DNA of 10,170 bases from Bacteroidales bacterium Bact_23 (GTDB taxonomy: Bacteria; Bacteroidota; Bacteroidia; Bacteroidales; Lentimicrobiaceae): assembly GCA_001603685.1 (NCBI GenBank), contig LUZO01000143.1:1-10170 (forward strand), written 5' to 3'. The notes beneath the pieces were generated by a model. It did no database searches, was not told where the DNA came from, and saw only the letters and a list, made by a program, of their open reading frames with translations. This document shows positions 5,918 through 10,170 of this stretch, piece after piece. Position 1 is the first letter of the stretch, and each line of letters opens with the position of its first letter. The position numbers and the translations under genes were made by a program.

Positions 5918-7111
5918 ATGTACAATCGTTTACAGGCCCATTTGCAGAAAGAGCTGGCCGACATCCGCGAAGCCGGACTTTACAAAAACGAAAGGATTAT
6001 CACCTCTCCTCAGGGAGCTGAGATTAAGGTTAACACCGGTGCGGAAGTGCTGAATTTCTGTGCCAACAACTATCTGGGGCTTTCGAACAACCCCAAACTG
6101 ATTGCTGCTGCCAAGCAGGCCCTCGATTCGCACGGATACGGACTTTCATCGGTTCGCTTTATCTGCGGCACCCAGGATTTACACAAACAGCTTGAAGCAA
6201 AGATTGCTGAGTTCTTCGGCACCGAGGATACCATTCTGTATGCTGCCTGCTTCGATGCAAACGGCGGTATTTTTGAGCCCCTGCTTACCGAAGAGGATGC
6301 CATCATCTCCGATGCCCTCAACCACGCTTCAATTATTGACGGAGTAAGGCTGAGCAAGGCACAGCGCTACCGTTATGCCAATGCCGATATGGCCGACCTG
6401 GAAGAGCAGCTGAAAAAGGCTCAGGCACAGCGCTTCAGAATTATCGTTACCGACGGCGTTTTCTCGATGGACGGTAATGTGGCTCCCATGGACAAAATCC
6501 ACGAACTGGCCGAGAAATACGATGCACTGGTTATGGTTGACGAATGTCACTCTGCCGGCGTAGTTGGCGAAACCGGACGCGGAGTTACGGAACTTTTCAA
6601 TATCCGCGGAAAGATTGAAATTATCACCGGTACGCTGGGTAAAGCTTTTGGCGGTGCCATCGGCGGATTTACCACCGGTAAAAAGGAGATTATCGAACTG
6701 CTGCGTCAGCGCTCACGCCCGTACCTCTTCTCAAACTCACTGCCTCCCGCAGTTGTTGCCGCCGGTATCAAAATGTTTGATATGATGGCCGAAACCAACG
6801 AACTTCAGGATAAGCTGCATGAAAATACCGCTTATTTCCTTGAGAAGATGGTGGCTGCCGGCTTCGACATTAAACCCACCAGGAGCGCCATTTGTGCCGT
6901 AATGCTTTACGATGCAAAACTGAGCCAGGAGATGGCTGCAAAACTGCTCGACGAAGGCATCTATGTTATTGGATTCTACTATCCGGTGGTTCCCAAGGGA
7001 CAGGCCCGTATCCGCGTTCAGATTTCAGCCGCTCACGAGCGTGAGCACCTTGATAAATGTATTGCTGCCTTCACTAAGGTAGGTAAGGAACTTGGCGTAC
7101 TGAAAGCTTAA
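5918..7111 (+). CDS. kbl: Glycine C-acetyltransferase (2-amino-3-ketobutyrate CoA ligase)
   Basis: Kbl uses pyridoxal phosphate and CoA to split 2-amino-3-ketobutyrate into glycine and acetyl-CoA in the cytoplasm, completing the threonine dehydrogenase pathway. The 397-residue protein is full length (E. coli Kbl is 398). It belongs to the alpha-oxoamine synthase family. NFCANNYLGL (47-56), RFICGTQDLHKQLE (80-93), ALNHASIIDGVR (133-144) and DGVFSMDG (179-186) are near-identical to E. coli Kbl. D208 and H211 in VDECHSAG contact the cofactor ring. K242 in TGTLGKAFGG is the Schiff-base lysine. The C-terminal PVVPKGQARIRVQISAAH (356-373) is a family signature. Other family members (KAS synthases of heme, biotin or sphingolipid pathways) lack this close match, and the adjacent TDH fixes the assignment. 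It is transcribed divergently from tdh rather than in an operon with it. Confidence 0.96.
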   Translation: MYNRLQAHLQKELADIREAGLYKNERIITSPQGAEIKVNTGAEVLNFCANNYLGLSNNPKLIAAAKQALDSHGYGLSSVRFICGTQDLHKQLEAKIAEFFGTEDTILYAACFDANGGIFEPLLTEEDAIISDALNHASIIDGVRLSKAQRYRYANADMADLEEQLKKAQAQRFRIIVTDGVFSMDGNVAPMDKIHELAEKYDALVMVDECHSAGVVGETGRGVTELFNIRGKIEIITGTLGKAFGGAIGGFTTGKKEIIELLRQRSRPYLFSNSLPPAVVAAGIKMFDMMAETNELQDKLHENTAYFLEKMVAAGFDIKPTRSAICAVMLYDAKLSQEMAAKLLDEGIYVIGFYYPVVPKGQARIRVQISAAHEREHLDKCIAAFTKVGKELGVLKA

Positions 7112-7153
7112 TTACCGGGCTTTGATGCCTTAATTACTACAAATTACTGATTG

Positions 7154-7196
7154 AACGGGGTTGCCGGGTTTTAGGGCAGCTCCGTTTTTCTTTTTT
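7154..7196 (+). terminator. Intrinsic terminator of kbl
   Basis: Arms AACGGGGTTGCC (7154-7165) and GGCAGCTCCGTT (7175-7186) form a 12-bp RNA stem including two G-U pairs, with a 9-nt loop. A run of T with one interrupting C (7185-7196) follows. It lies about 40 bp past the kbl stop. Confidence 0.85.
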
Positions 7197-7220
7197 GAAT
7201 AATTATGTTTCCGTGGGAAC

Positions 7221-7317
7221 TTTTTTTTGCCACTAAGACACAAAAGCACTAAAATGCACAAAAGTTTCCTTCTCTTTAGTGGAATTCTGTGTTTCCGTGT
7301 TTCCGTGGCAGTAAAAA
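7221..7317. repeat. GCCACTAA-type intergenic repeat, copy 1
   Basis: The element runs from T8 plus GCCACTAAGACAC to GTGTTTCCGTGGCAGTAAAAA. Its ends are complementary (TGCCAC with GTGGCA, T-run with A-run), with an ACAC/CACTAAAA-rich interior. Copy 2 (7501-7595) repeats the same left end and right arm. A fragment like the right arm (GTTTCCGTGG) lies just before it at 7208-7217. No reading frame of note. Confidence 0.65.
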
Positions 7318-7361
7318 GGTCGCTTCATTGAAATATGGAAAGCTCCTTAAAAGTGATTATT

Positions 7362-7399
7362 TGATTTGCAGACGAAAAGGTCGTCCCTCCGGGACTTTT
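7362..7399 (-). repeat. REP-like hairpin element A
   Basis: Read on the - strand, a 5-bp stem GTCCC-GGA-GGGAC (7383-7395) is followed by GACCTTTTCGTCTGCAAAT. It aligns closely with element B on the opposite strand: stem, then CG-C-TT-TCGT-TGCA. On the + strand its stem is followed by TTTTT and could act as a terminator. Confidence 0.55.
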
Positions 7400-7407
7400 T
7401 ATTTCCG

Positions 7408-7421
7408 TCCGCCTCGGCGGA
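7408..7421. repeat. GC hairpin between the REP-like elements
   Basis: TCCGCC-TC-GGCGGA is a perfect inverted repeat located between elements A and B. It has the same arms as the hairpin after the tdh stop (4684-4698). Confidence 0.45.
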
Positions 7422-7456
7422 TTTGATTTCCGATTTAAAAAATCCCGTCAGAAAGT

Positions 7457-7499
7457 CAAGCTCCGTAGGAGCGGCATTATCGTTTGCAGATAAAAACGA
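7457..7499 (+). repeat. REP-like hairpin element B
   Basis: The stem GCTCC-GTA-GGAGC (7460-7472) is followed by GGCATTATCGTTTGCAGAT. It is the homologue of element A in the opposite orientation, so the pair forms an inverted arrangement about 60 bp apart. This kind of stem-plus-conserved-tail is reminiscent of repeats seen often in Bacteroidota intergenic DNA. Confidence 0.55.
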
Positions 7500-7500
7500 T

Positions 7501-7595
7501 TTTTTTTTGCCACTAAATCACTAATGCACGAAAAAGCACAAAAGGCATCCATCTTTTTTGTGGGATTCCGTGCTTTCGTGTTTCTATGGCTACTC
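7501..7595. repeat. GCCACTAA-type intergenic repeat, copy 2
   Basis: It begins with T8, GCCACTAA and ends with GATTCCGTGCTTTCGTG then TTTCTATGGCTACT. The right arm aligns with that of copy 1 (GGAATTCTGTGTTTCCGTG). The terminal complementarity is weaker than in copy 1. Confidence 0.6.
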
Positions 7596-7672
7596 TTTTT
7601 TTGCCACTAAAACACTAATCGAAGATCCCGTGCATACGGAAGGCACTAAAAAGCACAAAATACTTCTTTTTT
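7596..7672. repeat. GCCACTAA-type repeat, copy 3 (left part only)
   Basis: A T-run plus GCCACTAAAACACTAATC is followed by a small hairpin CCGT-GCAT-ACGG (7628-7639) and then GGCACTAAAAAGCACAAAA. The expected right arm is missing, so this copy looks truncated or rearranged. It lies directly after copy 2. The stretch 7673-7746 beyond it is AT-rich with no feature seen. Confidence 0.45.
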
Positions 7673-7746
7673 ATATTTCATTGTTTTTATCTATTATGTT
7701 AATCTACAGACAATTAGAAACTATAAATTTGGATTTAAATCTTTTC

Positions 7747-7809
7747 CTCTTACCTCCTACCTCTTACCTCCTACCTCTTACTTCCTACCTCTTACTTCCC
7801 ACTTCCCAC
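7747..7809. repeat. Heptanucleotide tandem repeat, nine units, overlapping the recQ 3' end
   Basis: Nine consecutive 7-bp units fit YTCYYAC on the + strand: CTCTTAC and CTCCTAC alternate, then TTCCTAC, CTCTTAC and two TTCCCAC units. A degenerate CTCTGCC follows at 7810-7816. The + strand is almost wholly pyrimidine apart from the A of each unit. The recQ stop codon (7792-7794) and the codons just before it lie inside the array. Confidence 0.85.
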
Positions 7810-10020
7810 CTCTGCCTCAATCACCGCCCTGATTTCGTAATACTCATAGCCATCGCCCAGCGCATCCTTGATTTTCTTCAGTGAAACGATTCCATGCTCC
7901 CTGGCTGCCTGTGTTATGGCCGGAACCTTTGAAACATCCATCAGTTCCGAAAGCCTGATTTCGCCGCTTGCCAGAAAACCGATCAGGTGACTGTATATGG
8001 TTTGAACAGTCAGTTGCCGCTCCGCAGCGATTTCGGGAATTGATTTTCCCTGTCTGAATAACTCCAGGCTGGCCGTTCCTGTCCTGACTTTTACTGCTTT
8101 AGGTTTGGCAGTAGCCTCCCTTTTCCCCGACTTTGCCGGGCTCTTGTGCATTTTCCGGGACATCCGGCTTGACAGGTTGTGGGCCTTGCAGTAATCAGTT
8201 ACCACACTCAGGAATTCGCTGCCGTACTTTCTTATTTTGTTTTCGCTGAAGCCGGAAATCTGAGAAAGATCCTCCAGGGTAGCTGGCAAATAGGTGCTAA
8301 GTTCCAGCAGGCTTGCATCGCCCAGAACCATATACGGCGGTATTCCTTCCGAATCGGCAATCAGCAGGCGGATATACTTCAGGTTTTTGAACAGATCGGT
8401 CATATGGGGATGGAACCTGTCAGCGCTTTCTCTCTCTTTTTCAGGCTCCTGTGTTTTCAGCAGCTGAACCGGCAGCAATCCTTTTAATACCTTAAAACTG
8501 TGCTCGTTAAGTCTGAGAACCGGATACTTGTCGGTAGTAATATCCAGTAATTCCTGCGATAAAAGCTGGTTGAATACCCCCATCCATTCCTGTTCGCTGA
8601 GCTCTTTGCCCACTCCCCAGGTTTTCTGTGCTTTCTGTTCCGCGGTAAATTTCTGACTGTCGGAGCCTCTCAGGTATTCGATGGTGGTTTTTATACCGAA
8701 CCGCTGTTCCAGGCGGGCCACAGCCGAGAGGGCTTTCTGGGCCGGAATGGTTCCGTCGAAAGTGGTATAGCTGTTCAGGCAGAAATCGCATGAGTTGCAC
8801 ATCCCGCGGTGCTGTTCGTTGAAATAATTCATCAACATCTGGCGGCGGCACCTGCGGGCTTCCGCAAAATTCGACATCCGGTCGAGTTTCCGGTACATAA
8901 TCTGACGGAAGGCCGGATCTTCGCCATTGTCGATGAAGAACCTGAGCTTTGCCAGGTCGCCGCGGCTGTAAAAGAGGATGGCATCGGCCCGTAGCCCGTC
9001 GCGACCCGCCCGCCCGGTTTCCTGATAGTAGCTTTCAATGTTTTTAGGCATATCGGTATGAATCACATACCGTACATCGGGTTTGTCGATTCCCATACCG
9101 AAGGCTATGGTTGCCACGATAATGCGGATACGGTCGTGGATAAAATCCTCCTGAACCTTATGCCTTGTTTCCCTTGGAAGGCCTGCATGGTAACATTCAG
9201 CAAGGTAACCCATGCTCCTGAGCCTTTCGGACAGATCTTCGGTTGATTTCCGCGACAGGCAATAGATGATTCCCGAACCATCGCGATGCTTGTTGAGATA
9301 CGAAGGCAGAAAATCATCCATGGTATATTTTTCCCGGACAAAGTACCAGATATTGGCGCGGTTGAATGAGGAGATATACCGCTTTTCTTCCGAAAGCTTC
9401 AGTTGTTTGACAATGTCGTTCCGGGTTACCTCATCGGCGCTGGCTGTAAGCGCCATAACCGGAATGCCGGGAAATTGCTCCTTCAGAGCGCCCAAAGCCA
9501 GGTAATCTGGGCGAAAATCGTGCCCCCAGTGCGAGATGCAGTGTGCCTCATCAATGGCAAACAGCGATACCCTGGTATCGCCCAGCAGGTTCTTCAGGGC
9601 ATTTTCGGCAGCAATTCTTTCAGGGGCGACATAGCAGAGTTTCAGTTTGTTGCTTCTTAGCCGGTCAATCACATAGTTCTGTTCAGAGGATGATTGCGAT
9701 GAATTCAGAAACTCCGCCGCTATGCCGTTGTTCTTCAGCCCGTCAACCTGGTCCTTCATCAGGGCGATAAGCGGTGAAACCACTATGGTAACGCCATCCG
9801 ACATCAGTGCCGGAATCTGGTAGCAGATTGATTTGCCGCCGCCGGTAGGCATAATCACCAGCGAATCACTGCCCGCGAGGGTGGCTTCTATCACAGCCTC
9901 CTGATTCAGGCGGAACTCACTGTATCCGAAATATTTCTTTAACAACTCAAGTGGACTCATACGCTGACTTTCGTGATTATCTGATAAATGGTACTGAGAT
10001 GAAGATCCGGCAGCTTCCAT
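7792..10020 (-). CDS. recQ: ATP-dependent DNA helicase RecQ
   Basis: RecQ is a 3'-to-5' DNA helicase acting in recombination and replication-fork repair. Numbering from the outer start (742 residues), Walker A is MPTGGGKS (57-64), the DEAH box is 157-160 followed by CISHWGHDFRP, and motif VI is QETGRAGRDG (333-342). The RecQ zinc site has all four cysteines, C391, C408, C411 and C414. The winged-helix RQC region follows (about 425-520), then an HRDC domain (about 540-612). After a basic Ser/Lys/Arg-rich linker (613-648) comes a further helix-turn-helix domain (about 651-690: SLELFRQGKSIPEIAAERQL). E. coli RecQ has about 610 residues; the longer C-terminus is usual in Bacteroidota. The conserved part begins at M21 (MSPLELLKKYFGYSEFR, start at 9960), so the ATG at 9960 is a serious alternative. 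The outer ATG at 10020 has a weak purine-rich site (GGGAAG) before it. The last residues (EVGSGK) and stop come from a tandem repeat. Confidence 0.96.
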   Translation of the reverse strand: MEAAGSSSQYHLSDNHESQRMSPLELLKKYFGYSEFRLNQEAVIEATLAGSDSLVIMPTGGGKSICYQIPALMSDGVTIVVSPLIALMKDQVDGLKNNGIAAEFLNSSQSSSEQNYVIDRLRSNKLKLCYVAPERIAAENALKNLLGDTRVSLFAIDEAHCISHWGHDFRPDYLALGALKEQFPGIPVMALTASADEVTRNDIVKQLKLSEEKRYISSFNRANIWYFVREKYTMDDFLPSYLNKHRDGSGIIYCLSRKSTEDLSERLRSMGYLAECYHAGLPRETRHKVQEDFIHDRIRIIVATIAFGMGIDKPDVRYVIHTDMPKNIESYYQETGRAGRDGLRADAILFYSRGDLAKLRFFIDNGEDPAFRQIMYRKLDRMSNFAEARRCRRQMLMNYFNEQHRGMCNSCDFCLNSYTTFDGTIPAQKALSAVARLEQRFGIKTTIEYLRGSDSQKFTAEQKAQKTWGVGKELSEQEWMGVFNQLLSQELLDITTDKYPVLRLNEHSFKVLKGLLPVQLLKTQEPEKERESADRFHPHMTDLFKNLKYIRLLIADSEGIPPYMVLGDASLLELSTYLPATLEDLSQISGFSENKIRKYGSEFLSVVTDYCKAHNLSSRMSRKMHKSPAKSGKREATAKPKAVKVRTGTASLELFRQGKSIPEIAAERQLTVQTIYSHLIGFLASGEIRLSELMDVSKVPAITQAAREHGIVSLKKIKDALGDGYEYYEIRAVIEAEVGSGK

Positions 10021-10046
10021 TAGTTTCTTCCCGGGAAAAGGATGAA

Positions 10047-10054
10047 TAAAAATA
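10047..10054 (-). promoter_or_regulatory. Possible -7 promoter element of recQ
   Basis: TATTTTTA on the - strand is 7/8 to TAnnTTTG, 27 bp upstream of the outer recQ ATG. It would fit a leader of about 20 nt to that start. No -33 box is clear. Confidence 0.3.
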
Positions 10055-10064
10055 CGCTTTTAAA

Positions 10065-10104
10065 TCAGATTGTCCGTACTTCGGAAAGAGATAACGGAAT
10101 CTGA
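10065..10104. promoter_or_regulatory. Imperfect inverted repeat upstream of recQ
   Basis: TCAGATT-GT-CCGT (10065-10077) and ACGGAATCTGA (10094-10104) form an 11-bp stem interrupted by a 2-nt bulge, around a 16-nt loop. It lies just upstream of the possible -7 element and could be an operator, or a terminator of a gene beyond the window. The rest, 10105-10170, shows nothing recognisable. Confidence 0.35.
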
Positions 10105-10170
10105 CGGTAAACAGTTTTGTCATTTTTAATCTTATAATTCTAGGTAAATTCCAAAAATCAGGCCTAAAAT

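Noticed and set aside
7747..7809. CRISPR array
   Set aside because: The units are 7 bp and contiguous without spacers; it is a simple tandem repeat.
7558..7884. 108-residue + strand open frame after kbl
   Set aside because: It spans the intergenic repeats, the heptamer array and the antisense end of recQ. Its composition follows the repeats, so it is not a gene.
10101..10114. LexA-like site CTGACGGTAAACAG upstream of recQ
   Set aside because: The spacing is 2 bp too short for CTGT-N8-ACAG and the first half-site is wrong; Bacteroidota operators are also not known to follow this consensus.
10117..10138. TTGTCA and TATAAT near the right edge as a + strand promoter
   Set aside because: The boxes are only 10 bp apart, not the required 16-18, and no coding start follows in the window.

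Overview
The window looks like chromosomal DNA of a Bacteroidota (Bacteroidales-like) organism. Three upstream regions carry an exact match to the Bacteroidota -7 promoter element TAnnTTFG-type consensus (TAnnTTTG), Shine-Dalgarno sites are mostly absent, and a TPR / membrane / LuxR-type-HTH regulator typical of the phylum is present. The intergenic repeats are also of kinds common in Bacteroidota. No rRNA, tRNA, CRISPR array, prophage or intact insertion sequence was found.

Layout, left to right. Positions 1-515 are AT-rich and hold no intact gene. An open stretch at about 65-379 resembles the C-terminal end of a KilA-N-type protein and is probably a remnant. A lipoprotein of unknown function follows on the + strand (516-1307). 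It faces a membrane-anchored TPR/HTH regulator on the - strand (1515-3272), with a bidirectional hairpin terminator between them. Upstream of the regulator, on the same strand, is a tRNA 2-thiouridylase of the MnmA family (3342-4412). A hairpin-rich gap then leads to the threonine catabolism locus: a short-chain/epimerase-type L-threonine 3-dehydrogenase (4706-5668, -) and 2-amino-3-ketobutyrate CoA ligase (5918-7111, +). The two are transcribed divergently from a 249-bp spacer that carries a promoter element for each. recQ (7792-10020, -) converges on kbl across 680 bp of repeat-filled noncoding DNA.

How the genes work together: Tdh oxidises L-threonine to 2-amino-3-ketobutyrate, and Kbl cleaves that with CoA to glycine and acetyl-CoA. 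The two genes therefore form one pathway even though they are not in one operon. MnmA (wobble-uridine thiolation) and RecQ (DNA repair helicase) are housekeeping genes without a clear link to it. The TPR regulator may be partly co-transcribed with mnmA (69-bp gap), but it has its own -7 element.

The most unusual part is 7200-7816. It holds two or three copies of a long GCCACTAA-type repeat with complementary ends, an opposed pair of REP-like hairpin elements, and a 7-bp tandem repeat (nine units) that runs into recQ and supplies its last codons and stop. I see no convincing new multi-gene system; the coding part is ordinary core genome.
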